In this document: piece by piece, positions 37,080 through 51,000 of the stretch
Position numbering within the stretch: position 1 is the stretch's first letter
Layout of the letters: each line of letters begins with the position of its first letter
Assembly (NCBI RefSeq): GCF_905475395.1
Contig: NC_058337.1
Span: 87,786,368 to 87,850,367, forward strand
Direction of reading: 5' to 3'
Origin: Chrysoperla carnea
Taxonomy: Eukaryota > Arthropoda > Insecta > Neuroptera > Chrysopidae
Length of the DNA: 64,000 nt
Notes under the pieces: generated by a model
The model's input: only the letters and a program-made list of their open reading frames with translations
What the model was told of the DNA's origin: nothing
Database searches by the model: none
Position numbers and translations under genes: made by a program

Positions 37080-37150
37080 ACTAGAGACCCGATCCGGCTT
37101 CGCACGGGTCATTAATATAATTTTCGCATCTACACAGTGGGCACCAACCG
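37080..37150 (-). repeat. Hairpin-CTAGT end of a dispersed repeat
   Basis: On the minus strand, TGCCCACT and GCGAAAATTA are followed by a hairpin (GACCCG ... CGGGTC) and then CTAGT. A hairpin just before CTRRT is how Helitron 3' ends look, but the next base is A rather than the T expected at a Helitron target. A related segment lies at 36289-36370 on the plus strand. Class left open. Confidence 0.45.
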
Positions 37151-37206
37151 TATGACTTCGGTTATATCTATATGAATTATAGTTATATCTATATATAAAA
37201 ATGATA

Positions 37207-37855
37207 TTTAAAAAAACTAAAAAACACGCTTTTGAAATTAGCGGAACTAAAAGGTAGAAAATAATTTCTTTAAATTCAAAAAAATCATTTTATCGTAAAA
37301 AAGCGTGGGTAGCAAAATTTCAATTATTGTAAATATTTTATAAACAGATATTGGTATAAGTAATGATAATATATCTTAAAAAGCACTTAACGCTTTTTTT
37401 TAACATAAAATGATTTTTTTTGAATTTAGCGAAATTATTTTCTACTTTTTAGTTAGTTTCAGCTAGTTTCAAAAGCGTGTGAAATTAGCGGAACTAAAAG
37501 GTAAAAAATAACTTCTTTAAATTCAAAAAAATCATTGTATCGTAAAAAAGCGTGGGTAGCAAAATTTCAATTATTGTAAATATTTTATAAACAGATTTGG
37601 GTAAAAGTAATTTTTTTTTACGATAAAATGATTTTTTTGAAATTAGAGAAATTATTTTATACTTTTTAGTTCAGCTAGTTTCAAAAGCGTGTTTTTTAAT
37701 TATTCCAAACTATTATTTATTTTGTATTTTTTTTAGATTTTTAGACCATTTTTTATCAAATATTATGTATAAATATGGTGGGAGCGCAAATAAATGTTTA
37801 TATTTTTAGATATGGAAATCGTTATTACCAAAATCCTGATTAGGATAATCAAATA
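37207..37855. mobile_element. MITE-like inverted-repeat element, copy 2, with internal duplication
   Basis: Same family as 13421-13862: left arm with GAACTAAAAGGTAGAAAATAA and AAAAAAGCGTGGGTAGC, right arm with the reverse complement, and the tail AAATATGGTGGGAGCGCAAA near 37772. In this copy a unit of about 247 bp is repeated head to tail (GAAATTAGCGGAAC at 37234 and 37481), so the arms occur twice. The second unit has lost part of its middle. Confidence 0.7.
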
Positions 37856-40785
37856 AACTTGAATAAGAAATGACGAAATGAATAAAAACGTAAAAAATAT
37901 TTGTTGTTCCTTTTTGGAAAATCAATGAGCTCTAATTTTATTTTTGTAAACCCATAACAGGTCAAGTAATAAAGTCACGGAGCTGTATGATTTTTGTACG
38001 AAGTGTATTCATAGTTCTCGATTCACAATATCAGCAATTTGGAAGGGATTGCCAGAAAAATAGGTGAAAAACCACAACCACTTAAAATTGAGCTAGTGGT
38101 TGAAAATTGGTTTGCAGGCTGGGTTAGAGTCAAGGATGTGCCTTTTGGGATCTCAACTTCTCAGCATCTTTCCATTTTTTATATCGAAATACTAATTTTT
38201 TCGCGGTTTTTATGGTTTTGAACATCTGTACAGCCTCCCTAAATTGAGCTAGAGGGTTGAAAATTGGTACGTTACTTGAGTCAGAAATTTAAAATGTGCC
38301 TTTTTTCTTTATACAAAAAATGTTTTTTAAGTTATTGCACAACTTAATACTTTCTTTAAATAGAGAGTATTAAAAATTTGTATATGAATTGAGTACAATT
38401 TAAGAAGTGCCTTTTGGTTGTGCCAATTTCTCTTTCATGTAAAATTTCATGTTTTCAAAAGGTTTTTCAGTGAAGGAAATCTGTTACTAACGAGTAAAAT
38501 TTTTTTTAATGAGGTTTTAACAAGGCGAGTAAGAACCGTTTTCTTGGTCTCAAAAAATTAGATATTATTAAGTTGTTTTTGATCAAAATCTGTAGAAAAG
38601 TGATGTATTATAGGTATGAGTCAGTTTTAGTCACATGGTATATTTAACGCATTTTAAAAGAAATTTGCAAGAGGGCGGTTATTCTTAACATCTAAACTCA
38701 AAATTTTATTTCATTATGTAAAAAAGTGGATTTACGAGAATTCTACCTTAAGTAATTGTATTGCTCACAAGCAAGTATTACAACTGATGTGTAATGAAAA
38801 TAGTCTACAAAAAAATAGGTACAGGAATTTTTATGCATAGCAGAATTTCATTCTTTTGGAAGATTGACAATTAAAAGTAACAGATATTAAGTGTAGATAC
38901 CAATATTCAAATACATTCAAACTTTTTCACAATGCGACCAAAAGCCCAAATTCCAAAAAAAAAAAAATTAAATTTTAAATAGGGCTTTTTCACAGTTAAG
39001 TTTACTACACGGATCCTCTAAGAAATGAAAACCGTTTACAGTAACATCCTGTAACCTAATTTTCCTCTTTACTTTCTGTCGGAATGTGGTCTTTGCCCAA
39101 GCACTCCATTATTGTACATACAACGGAAAATGTCATAAACGTGTAAAAGTGCTTCGAGTAAAGGAAATCCAAAAAACCAAATGGAATCTACGTCTGAAGC
39201 TTAGTGAAATACGTAAAAAATTCTGTGAATATCAAAATTGCAACAGAAAATTCTTTTTTATTTCCTTTTTTTTAAAATAGTTTTTTTAAGTAGTTAATTG
39301 AAGCAGTGATAACACGCTGTTGGATGCTGCTTTTAAACCTATTGGAGGCTACTAAGAAAAGTATTAGCTATTGAATAAAACAAACTTCTGCTGCTACTAT
39401 ATGCTACTTGAATTCGCTATTTTACCCCAGGGAGTTGTCGATAAGGGGTGAAGAAGGTAAATTTCCGTCCATATGTAATCAGTGACCCCAAAAACCAATG
39501 CGATTCAATTTTAGAGTGAATTTTTTTAATTTTCAAATTTTGGTCGCTATTTCAACAGCTGAATCTAGACGAAACACCATCAAACTGTTATACTAGTATT
39601 CACTGCGCAATCACAATTATTTCTCGAATCGAATCACAATTATTTCTCGAATCGCGATAAAAATTAAGATTACCAATTACCAAGATTACCAAATAAGTGG
39701 ATATACCAATTTCGAATTATTATGAGTAGTAGAGTGTCGTAAGTCCACTTACGACCACCGGGAAATTAAAGAGTGTGACCATTAATTTATAAAATTACCA
39801 GTAAAGTTTTAATAATTTTTCGAGGTTTTTTTCCAAAGTAGGTTTAAAAAAATTTAAGATAGCTATTGTTGGCGGGTGACGATTTTTTGAAATTTCAAAA
39901 AACTACTTTTTTGCTCTCTTCAACTTATTTAAGAATCTTAGGCTATGTATATATGTAAGAATCCAACGATATTTGTCTCTGCTAATGTTATATTATTAAG
40001 AAAGGAATTCTGTCCCAGTTTTTATATTTAAAAAAAAACATTATTTTCGTCGTTTTTTTACATTGCCGAAATAACATTGCAATGTTTATACTCTGTGAAA
40101 AAGGTAAGCTATCATTCAACTTTCTAATTATAAACAAATTTTAAAACTTTTCGAAAATAGACAAAATTTCAAAAAAAAGTTTTCAACCAAAAAGATTCCT
40201 GAAAATAATCATGTAAAAATTTACTATTTTTGTAATGTTATGAAATTATATAACCGCCGAATTTATCAGTATGGGTCTCAATTTTCTGTCGTGTTATCAA
40301 ATTATTTAAATTTTAGCTAAACTCTGTGCTGGCGAATGTATAAAAAAGCAAAAAAAGGCCTATGAAGATCATATATAGACATATTCTCGACTGTTGTTTT
40401 TAAATACATATATGCAACCGTTGTTGTAGAATGCTATAAATATTGCCTACAGCTAACGGTTTTAGCAAATGTTACGTTTCTCTTTTATAAAAATTTGGTT
40501 GATGAAAATAATGTTTTGGCACATTATTTCCTGATTTTAGCAGAAGTACTGTACGAATTATTATTATTATTTTAACACTGTCGATACCAAGTCATATTTT
40601 CGAATTATATGAATCGTAGAACGTGTTAAATTGAATTTTTTGATCATGTATCAAAGATTTTGATTTATAGGATTTTACTGCCATATTACGATATTATTTT
40701 CTTTCCAAAATTTCATTTTTGTATTCGATATTTTAGATATAAAACTCAAAATCATAAAAAAAAATCGGAAATAAATACATATATA
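37856..40785. other. Intergenic stretch with degenerate repeats
   Basis: No gene recognised. About 38040-38450 contains three loose repeats built on TTGAGCTAG.GGTTGAAAATTGGT and GTGCCTTTTGG, probably a decayed repeat body. AATCACAATTATTTCTCGAA is duplicated head to tail at about 39610-39655. The open frames at 38039-38221 and 39086-39280 show no family resemblance. Confidence 0.5.
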
Positions 40786-41166
40786 CAGTCAAACCTGGGT
40801 AAGTGAGAACTGGATAAGTGAGAAAACTCTATAAGTGAGAGTAATAGCCAGGACCCGTCATTAAGCTCCCAAAACCTCTATTAGCGAGAAACAGAAACCG
40901 CTGTAAGAGGGAGTCGTTTTTCAATCATGTAAGTGAGACTGCTACTTATCTATACCTCTATAAGCGACAGTCGAACTTTATTTATTTATATTATTTAGGA
41001 GGAACTATTGCTACAATTTACTACATTCGTACTTGCTGCGTACTTCTATAAGATAGAAACGCTACCCATGTTCCTACATTACCGAGAGACTCGTATTAGT
41101 GAGAAACCTCTATAAGCGAGAGTGAGATTGTGCTTCCTTGAACTCTCGCTTATCAAGGTTAGACTG
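40786..41166. mobile_element. pogo/Tigger-like MITE, 381 bp
   Basis: Starts CAGTCAAACCTGGGTAAGTG and ends as the inverse of CAGTCTAACCTTGATAAGCG, each end next to TA (target duplication, within TATATA). The inside is made of many copies of TATAAGYGAGAG-like words in both orientations. No transposase frame, so it depends on a partner elsewhere. The CAGT..AACCT ends with a TA target are typical of the pogo/Tigger branch of Tc1/mariner. Confidence 0.8.
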
Positions 41167-42050
41167 TATATACATAAAATTTGTTAGGTGCTGTGACAGT
41201 ACAGGTCTCGAAAATCCTATTTAAAAATTAAAAATCTACAACTTTACGTGAAAAAACTGCTCGTTTACGTTGACCAAATTTCTAATTTGCTAGTACTAAT
41301 CTATATCTATTATATTATTCCAACAGCGACATTCCATACATATCGAGCCATCATAAAAAATACTCATTGAACATTCATTATTGAGTTTCACAATGATCGC
41401 CAGGTGATCGCCATATTGAATTTTTATTACTGGTATATCTTCAGTGACCTTCACAAGATAAAGACAAATCCATTGACGTAAAACTGGCCCAAGCGTTTGG
41501 ATTCAAAGTGTGTTGCAAAGGAATACACATAGACTGATAAACGCCTTAACACTACCTTGCGTCAAGCAGTCGGAAAAAAACAAATCGTTATTTGTCTGCA
41601 ATTGGGTCAGAAGTAGAAAGTGGGGAATGCGTGATCGTTAGAATGTTTTTGCTCTGAATTTTTAACGATTTAAGTACCTATATATTTATTTCGCTAAAAA
41701 GGATTGCTCATAAAGAAAAAATACAATATTTTTCAATTATCTTCCAATTTTTATTTTTATTTTCAATCTTTTTTCTTTATTTTTAACGTGTATAAAAAAA
41801 CGTGATGTTGACATTATTATTATATACATCATAAACAAATCTTTTACAAAAAAATTTCATATTATATGCAGTAAAAACCGTTCAGTTCCGTTCTGAGTTA
41901 AAAAAATTCAGTTCTTATTACAAAACACATATAACTTCAAAAAAAAATTCAATTTCTATTTACAAACAAAAAAATTATAAAAAACTCCTATCTAAAAAAA
42001 ATTGTTTAATTTAAATAATTTATAATAGGAAATTTTGACAGTATGTCTTT
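41167..42050. other. 3' flank and 3' UTR side of Cda2
   Basis: AT-rich. On the minus strand it holds the 3' UTR of the chitin deacetylase gene; an AATAAA (minus) near 41778-41783 is a possible poly(A) signal. Nothing else was recognised. Confidence 0.45.
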
Positions 42051-45000
42051 CTATTTGACGGAGAATCCATCACCAGTTGGATCTAAAATCCATGGATAAT
42101 TATTTGGGCATTCCATGCATGTGAATAATCGAAGTGTTTCACCAGGTAATTCCCGTGTTGTTAATGGGCATGCATTTGGTAATGAACAGTAAGGTTGCCC
42201 TTTCACGTCACATTTTTCTTTCCATTCTTGGAAATCTCTTAAGCCAGTCAATTCAGTTGGATTTTGCATCCATTGGATAACTTGTAACATGGTAACGAAG
42301 TATACATCATTTCTGTCCAACATTTCTTCAATGAATTTAATTAATTCGTCTTTGAATTCTTTTTTGCTCTTTAACCATGAAGCATGGAAGTGAAGACCTA
42401 ATGGAGCACGGTTGCTGTTGAAATGACGATTGAAATTGTGACGTAAGAGACGAGCAAATTGATCACCAGTTTGTACGTTGGAACATGAGTCAACCATATG
42501 ACAACCAGGTAATGATTCGTCGAATGTTGGGTCATCACGACGATCTAATTCATTCATGACCATTTCCCAAACTGGATGACTTCTACTTGGGCAGTTGTGA
42601 GCATTACCATTACATTTGTGTGGCATACGGAAGTATAAAGTATATGGCCAAATTGGGACACGTCCTAAAGATGCTGTGATTGAGGCGTCGTACACAAAGA
42701 ATTGATCGGCCATCATTTCGAATTGTTTGTTGCCACCAACACGTAAGTATGGGGCACGAACTCCAATAATTGATCCATCGGTAATGTTGGCAAAACGTTC
42801 AATAATTAAACGAGCACCCGCCATTTCAGCTAACCAATCATCGTATGATCCTTGTGACCAGTATTGTGGGTCATCTTTGTGTGTTAGCGAGAAGACGGAA
42901 ATTTCATGACCACGACGATGTAAATCTTGTACAGCTGAATAATTTGTGTATTTATGGGATACGAAGAAGGTACCACGGATTTGACATCCATTTGGATTTA
43001 CACGTTGTCCATTGAAGATTTCTTCATATAAATCAATATTGTCTACATTTACGGCTCCATTGAATGTTAATGTGATCATTTGTGGTACTTGAGTTGGTTC
43101 AATACCAGCTGGAATACGTGTTCCATCAGCAGAACAGAAACAATCTGGGAGTGAACATTGAGTTGGGTCACAATCTGGTGCTCTGTTAGGATCGCTGTCG
43201 ACAGCTGAAAATATACCATACCATAGTTAGTCAAATGTTGATAAAATATGTTAGTAAACTAATCTAAGAAGAAATATTGTATATCCGGGTGTCTAATGGA
43301 GTTTATACTTGAATAAATGGGTAACAATTTGTAAAATTGCAAAAGTCCCCATCCATATGATGCCGCTTCAAATGTTACCCGGGGTCAAAGATCACAAAAT
43401 ACGATTTTTTGCGAATATTTCATTAATGATCACTGTTCGAAAAAATAGTGGTGATCAAATTTGTATATTAGGGAAATTTTCTACAAAAAACATCAATTTA
43501 CTTTTTCCATAAGAATAACGGTTTTTAAGTACTTTCGATTATAATAGTTGTAACAGGCAGTATAAACTCTTTAACGGTATTTGTATTTTTCATTTCTAAG
43601 CATTCCATTTTCATTGAAGAGCGAAAATGGAAATGAAGCTAGTTTATACTTGTGAAGTTGATCATCTAATCTTTTTGTAATAGTTATTTCATTAATTTTC
43701 TTAAAAACCGAAAAAAAGTTGTTGAAAAAATTAAAATCTGACGAAAAAAGAAATTGTACGTTATTTGTAGGAAAATTTCCTAATATACAAATTTGATATC
43801 CACTATTTTTCCATAACAGTGAGCGTTAACGAAAAATCGTATTTTGAAACCTTTGATCCGCGATAAATTTTGTAGCGGTATTCAGATCGATGGGGACTTT
43901 TGGGATATTGTTAGCAGCCACAAATAGAAGGCTCATTCAAAAATTCAGCTTTCTGGGAATTTTTCCGAAGTGGAATCTCTGCGGTAATTCGATCGTTACA
44001 CTGCAAAATTATCTGCAAACAAAAAATATACTTACAACATGCATTTTCATCAGATTCATCTTTGCAATCTGGTTTTCCATTACAGAACAATGATTTTTCA
44101 ACACATTCACCATTTCCACATGATAATTTACCATCTGGGCAAACTGGTTCATCAGTCTTGAAAATTGGAAGGATTTTACGTGGTTCTAAATAGTTTTAAA
44201 AAAATAACGAAAATTTAAATTAACTATTTTTGCTAAAATTGAAAGTAAAGGTGGAAAAATTTGGTGCGTAAATAGCATATTTGTGCATTGGCAAAGTCAC
44301 GGTTCAATTTTTAAAAAAATAGTTGATTTCTTCTTAGACGTTTTTTATACATATGGTATGGTTTAAGATATAACAGAAAATATTTTGAAAAAGAAAAGAA
44401 AAACACATTTAAGAGAGAAAAACAAAGAGAAATAACATAAAAATTAGAGCAAGGCATTGAAAAAGTATTAAAAACACAAAAATGAAGAGTTCCGTCCGAG
44501 AATGGAACTTTTAATAATATAAGGATGTTTTTTATACATCTTTTATTCAGGTAGGTTGAATTTATCAGTTTATTAGTATTTATCGGGAGTAAACGGAAAT
44601 TGATCGGGGGAAAAAATTATAGGTAATAAGTCGCGTGTATAGGAATATTTGGTATTTATGCAAAAATTCGATTTCATCTATTTTTTGGTATAAAATATCG
44701 AAAAAGAATCATTTTTTTAATTGTTATTCCTTAATTTTTCGATATATTATACCTAAAACAGTAAGATTCCCATTTTTGCATAAATTATTTGATGGACTAC
44801 TAGTGACGGAATATTTTTATAAGTAAATTTTCGAAGTAAAAACTTTGAAGTAATGAGGTGCCAAAAATAAAAATTTAAATAAAAAAATAAAAATTTTGAA
44901 AACAATATTTACAGAATAATAAAAATTAAAACATGCAAACTACAAATTACTTTCTGATTTTTGTTACGTAATACATGCAAAAATAAAGCAAGAATAAGAA

Positions 45001-48000
45001 GCAAAAAAAAAAAAAAAAATTAAGAAATACAAAAAGTGTTTAGATAATAATATAACGCCTACAGTGAAATCTACTACTACAAAAATTTTATATTAACTAC
45101 AGTGAGACAAAACAATACAAACATGCAAACCATTTTTGTAAATTTTTTTTTAAATATGGGAGTGTCATCTGTCATGTGTGTATCATGAGTATTTAGGTAT
45201 TAGGTAAATCTATTTATTAGGTGTTTGATTAGGTATATGTAAATTCCAAAAACCAAATTTTATTTTACAGTTGTATTATACGTGGTAATATATGCCCCTC
45301 AGTTTAAAAAATATCAGTTTTATTATCATTGTATAATTGCAATGGGCTAAAATTGCAAAACTAAAAAGTTGTACGAAAAATTGGATGTATATGGCCTCTT
45401 AGACTATGCCATTTTCTTTGATCATTTCGTTTGAGCACCTTCAAAGGTTTTTAACATTTTAATCGAAATATTTATTTCAATCCAGGCCAGTAAGTAATTA
45501 AAGCAGTAATCCAAAAATTTTTGTTGGAAAAATACACACTGAAGGTCTATGGCTCATACCGAAATGACATTATATCAGGGCTTGTCCCCGTTTTAGGTCA
45601 CGTGATATACAGTTTAAAAATTACGATTTTTAATTTTTATATTTTAAAAGAAAAATGTGCTTTTATGACTCGAAATCAGAATATTTAAATATATTTTTAC
45701 ATAAATTTGAACTTTTTTCAAATTTCATAATTACTTTTTGACTAACGGTAATACCCTATTATAATTAATTGGGCATTAATATTAGTTTTTTGTATTTTTT
45801 GAGTATTTTGCTAATAAAAAGAAATCAAAATATTTTTACATATTTTTATTCTTTATAGTATGCTAATTTGGAGAATTCCATTGGTTTCAGTATATTAAAA
45901 TATAATAGAGAAACGATTCAATGAAAGAGCTTAATGCCAATTTAATGAGAATAAAACTGATCCTTTTTAAAAAATGTTTCCGTGTGCGAATATAAAATGT
46001 GTGGAATGTTTTTATTTTGGAGTATGAAACCCCAAAAATCGTTTAATTGATTGGTTTTAAAAATGTTGTTTAATATTTTCCAAAACTACAAATTTGAATT
46101 TCAAACATCTACGAGTCTCCATCACCGCTGCATATTTTGTTCATTGATTTTTTTTTGCGGTTTTTGGACTTACTCTCAAGTTTGTCACAGTTGGTGACTT
46201 TACCCTTCCAATCGCATGTTTGTTTATCAACATCAAACGCCAATCCAGAGGGGCATTGAATTGATTTTAAACCAGATCTAGTGCACCTGGTTCAAAGAGA
46301 ATAATGGGCTTAATTATAATAGAAATTAGTGATAAGGAGCAAATTCGAAATTAACTTTAAATAATTACTTCAATCTGTAATTATTTTTCACAAATTTTAA
46401 TGAATGATATCAATTAAATCAATTTCGTTATCGTTAATTTTCGATGTTTTGCTCCTTATCGTAAAAATGACTTACTTTCTATTTGATCACAATTTTTAAC
46501 ATTAGTTTTCCAATCACAAGTCTGGCGATCAATATCGAACGCCAAACCGACTGGACATCTTACTGATGCTAATCGTGTAATACCATTTTCTTTTGCTGAA
46601 TCGCACCTATAAATATACAGCATGAAATTTTAAGAACATTAATTTCTACAAATTGTTCATTTCATAAAAGTGGCGCTGTTTTTTAGTTTAGATAAATAAA
46701 TTGAAAATTAGTTTCTATTTTGCTGAAACTGAAGTGTAAAACAATGCTGCTGCGTCTATTCCTGGAGTTTGTCGTAATACACGAATTAAACAAGGATTGA
46801 AAATTTTAAGATATACATTGCAACAACCTTTAATACTGCCAAGCGTGGTTCAAAATTTTATTAACTTGTATATAAAACTAGTTAGGGCATAAAAAAATTG
46901 TCAAGCTGTATATTGTACCGTACAGGCAATGAACGCTTGCAAAAGCTTGTTTGTCCTTCCAAAATGAATGACATTGTTAATGTAAACTTTTAAAATAAGG
47001 GGTTCTAAGGGCGCCATGGTAGTGGTTTATACGGAATGTCGCCAATTCATTTTACATTCTATTCCTGACTTGCCCACTATAAAATAAAAAGTAACATATG
47101 AAGTAAAAAAAAGTAAATAAAAATGAATAAAAAAGCACAGCTTTTTTTCCGACCTTTTATTATGCTCCTTAGAACTTAATATATTTTTCCAAAGTTTGTG
47201 CTAATTTTGTGAGAATTTAGCTAAAAAGTATTGTATATAATTCAGTAATTATAGGTATTAAACAGACAGACATTTGGTATCAAAGGTTTTTCAAGTCTCA
47301 TCATTTTACACTAAGTCCCTGTTTTCGGCAAATTGTCTTTTAAACATCGTACATATTTTTCTTCCGTCAGTGGAAATTTCAATAAATACTAGCTTCTCCA
47401 TTTATCTAGAATGGACACCTTTTACAAACCTTACTACATCCCGGCAATCGCCATCTGTTGACAATCGGAAGTATTCATCGGCTGGTCGATTTTCACATAA
47501 TTCTTCTGTTGTTTGGTCCGCACCTTCATCATCATCTTGTCGTTTTATTCTAATGTTATCTGCGAAGGCTGCAATTAAAAAAACAAAAACGTGTTATTGA
47601 TTAAAAATCGATTAGCATTCATAAAATTTACTGTTATTTTTGCATTATTTAAAATAAATCCCACACACAAAATCTGAAGGTTATTCTCCTTTAATTACTA
47701 ATATTTGCAAATATTGAATATTGAATAATTCAGGAAACATGTAATTGAGGAAATTAGTTGTATATATTTTTTAATTAAAAAATATAGGTTTTGTTTGAAA
47801 AAAATTGAAAAACTTGTTCAAGAAAATATATATCAATTATGACCTTGTCAGTTATTCTGTGTCACTGATTACGGCAAACCTTTTATTGTGCTAATGTAAC
47901 TTTTTATAAATATTAACAAATATATATTTGAATATCACAATCAATTTCTTAAGCAAAAACAAAGTGTTGAACCTTTATGGAAACCGTTATACTGATGTTT

Positions 48001-51000
48001 AAAGGGGCTTTTGATAGTGATGGTTTAAGTTAACAAAAAAACTTTGATTTTTTTTATTTTCCATTTTATTTGATGGATTTCTTTTCGAGGATGCATTCAA
48101 ATCATTGGCAAAAACTATAGTAGTTTTTTCTAGTAATGAATGGAGTTATATTATTACAACCTTATATCGAAAGCGTGTTTTGATTTATTTTAGCCAGAAT
48201 TAATTTTGATAATTTAGAAGAACTGCTGTTTTGATTTTTAACAGTAACTTTTATCTCTTTCATAAAAATAGTAATTGTAACATTTTTAATGCAGGTATTT
48301 CCATTAGAAATTACAACAATAATTTTACTAAATAATTAAAATTATTTCATGAATGAAAAATTAATATTTGCATTAAAATTACATAATTTTTATATGAATG
48401 ATATAAGTAACATTTTTTAATATTTTTATTTTACGCAATTTGTCGTTTTAAAGAATTTATTACAAATTGTGAATCGAAGTATGAAAATTCATATTCACGC
48501 TTGATACTATTATTAAATGTAATATAAATTTCTATGTATGATACATATTTACAGGCAATGATTGGTGTGTAAACGTCACGCAACCTCTATATATAGAAAC
48601 CAAAAGTATACAAGCCTCGTTTGGATCAAGAAAAAAAATTTTGCGTAAAGAAAAAAATTTTTTTTAGCAATTTAAAACTGTTATATAGGTACTAATTTAG
48701 ACTTTTAAATAAAAATTAGTCTTTGATATTAGGCTTTGGGTAGTTAAATGCTAAATACTAAAACATTTATCAATTACTGTACGCTCCAATTTTTTTAAAA
48801 ATATATTGAATTGAATAACTACATATTTTTATTATTTTATTGATTATAGAGGTTCAAATATGTCCAATATAAAGATAAAAAACACAACTTGAAGTGAGGG
48901 TTTGCTTGATGGTTAAATCGATCAATAATAAGTGGGACACTTTCTTAAATAGTGAAAACTTTGAATATGGTTTTAAACATAATATTTATTTATTAATGTT
49001 ATTTTATACACAAAATATATTAATAATATATTAGCTATTGATTATTACCATTAATAATTAATATATTTATTTATGAAAGTATATGATTTATTTGTATGGA
49101 TTTCATTAATAAATAAACAAAAAAGATTGTTTAAAAGAATTATTTAAAAAAAAATAAACATTTGAGATTAATGGATAACATCATTAGTGGTTCATGATTT
49201 AGCCTTTGTATTTTTATTTTCTTATTAATTTAATTAATAATTTTTAATAACAGGGAGGTTACAGATAATATCATAGGTTTTTAGATAAAAATAGGAAATC
49301 ATAGATGATACAGATAGTATATGAATAGACAAAATTAGATGAGAAATATATAGTGGATAGTAGGTATCTATAGGCACTAATTGTACTATGCAAAAATAAT
49401 AAGGCGGTATCACGTCATCTGAATCATGGCCATAACGAAAAATAAGAAAATTCCCATCTGTTTAATTAATTTTTTCTATTTTTAATGAATACTTCTGATT
49501 TCCAGCTTGATACGACGTAAATCAGGAAAGATAAAAAACTTTTTGACACTATTTCCAAAGTTATATCTTAGAAAAAAAAAAACGTTTGTAAGTTTTCAAA
49601 CTACCAAACTTGTCATCCGCTTGTTAGCCATCTTGTCTACTTATTAACTTCAAAGGTCAATTATCCAATTAGTGAATATTCCAAAAGTTTTTGATAAAAA
49701 GCCAAAATGGAATCAATAAACACTTTTCTTTGTATTGATAAATTAAATGTATTATAGTAGCATATCGATTGTAATGTTTTACTAAAGCAACTGACTAGAT
49801 TTGAAGTTTGAAATGATTGGTGAGATTAAAAGATCAGTTAGCAATTTGGCATTAATTTAAGAAATTTTCTGTCCTGATGTATTACTAGAAAATTATAGGC
49901 GAAATTTACAGAAAGGTTTGATTTTTACGTTAGTTATTGAAACTTTTATATTTTTTCTGGTGGAAGCGCAAGGAAATCATAAAAATTAAGCGTTTCATCT
50001 TCATCATTATTATAGAAATAGTTAATGATCTTCAAAATTGGTAACCAGATTTTGATTTTACGTGGCTAAATCATTCCGATTAAATCAGCCATCGAATAAC
50101 ACGGAAATTGGTCTATATGGGAACTATAATGCCAGTTATAGATATATAACACTCTCGTTTTTTATGGTCGGTCAAATGTGCAATTTTTTGGTCACATTGG
50201 TAATAGATATAACTTGCATGGTAAGTAGTATAATGGAATTAAATTTGAATTAAAAATGGTTCTTGTTTTCAGTCTAGACACCGTTAAACGGTAAGTTTAA
50301 TACATAACTTAACTGTATATATTTGCATTAAAAAGAAATAAATATTATATGTACAAATTCAATTAAATATTCAAACCAATATTTTAATTACTATTATGAA
50401 GGTGTTATTGTACTTAAAATAACACAAAAAAGGAATACAAATTTATAAATAAATTAATATTATAGCGGAATATTGTTTTTGTTTTGTTTTTTGATCAACC
50501 ATCCATCCTATGCGAACAATTAACATATAATTTATTCATAAAACTTTATAAAATTACTATATTTAATAAAATAGTAATTATTATTGACCTTAAAATTAAA
50601 AAATATATAAAAAAATATTTATAAACAAAACAAAAATAATATAAATTAAATGTTAATTTATTAGCAGCGAACCTAATTTGTAAATTTTAAATAATAATAA
50701 TTAACTTTTTAAAAATAAATATATATTTATACAGAAACTTTCATTTTAAATATGAAAGATTTGTAAGGCAACCATCGGTACATATGCGCTTAAATATTTT
50801 TTTTTTTTCAAACAAGTTATTTATAAAAAACAGATTTATATTATTCACTTAAAAAACAAGTTTTACTTTCGTTTTTTATTTTATTTTTTTAAAACATTCT
50901 TTTTCTTTCAATTGATTTATTTGTTTGAAATAAAAATATGCAGTGATAAACATTTATAGCGACATCAACACGATTCAAATACCGGTGAATATTATATTTT

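Noticed and set aside
37080-37855. One Helitron spanning the CTAGT end and the inverted-repeat element
   Set aside because: The related copy at 13421 lacks the CTAGT end, and the base after CTAGT does not fit a Helitron insertion site.
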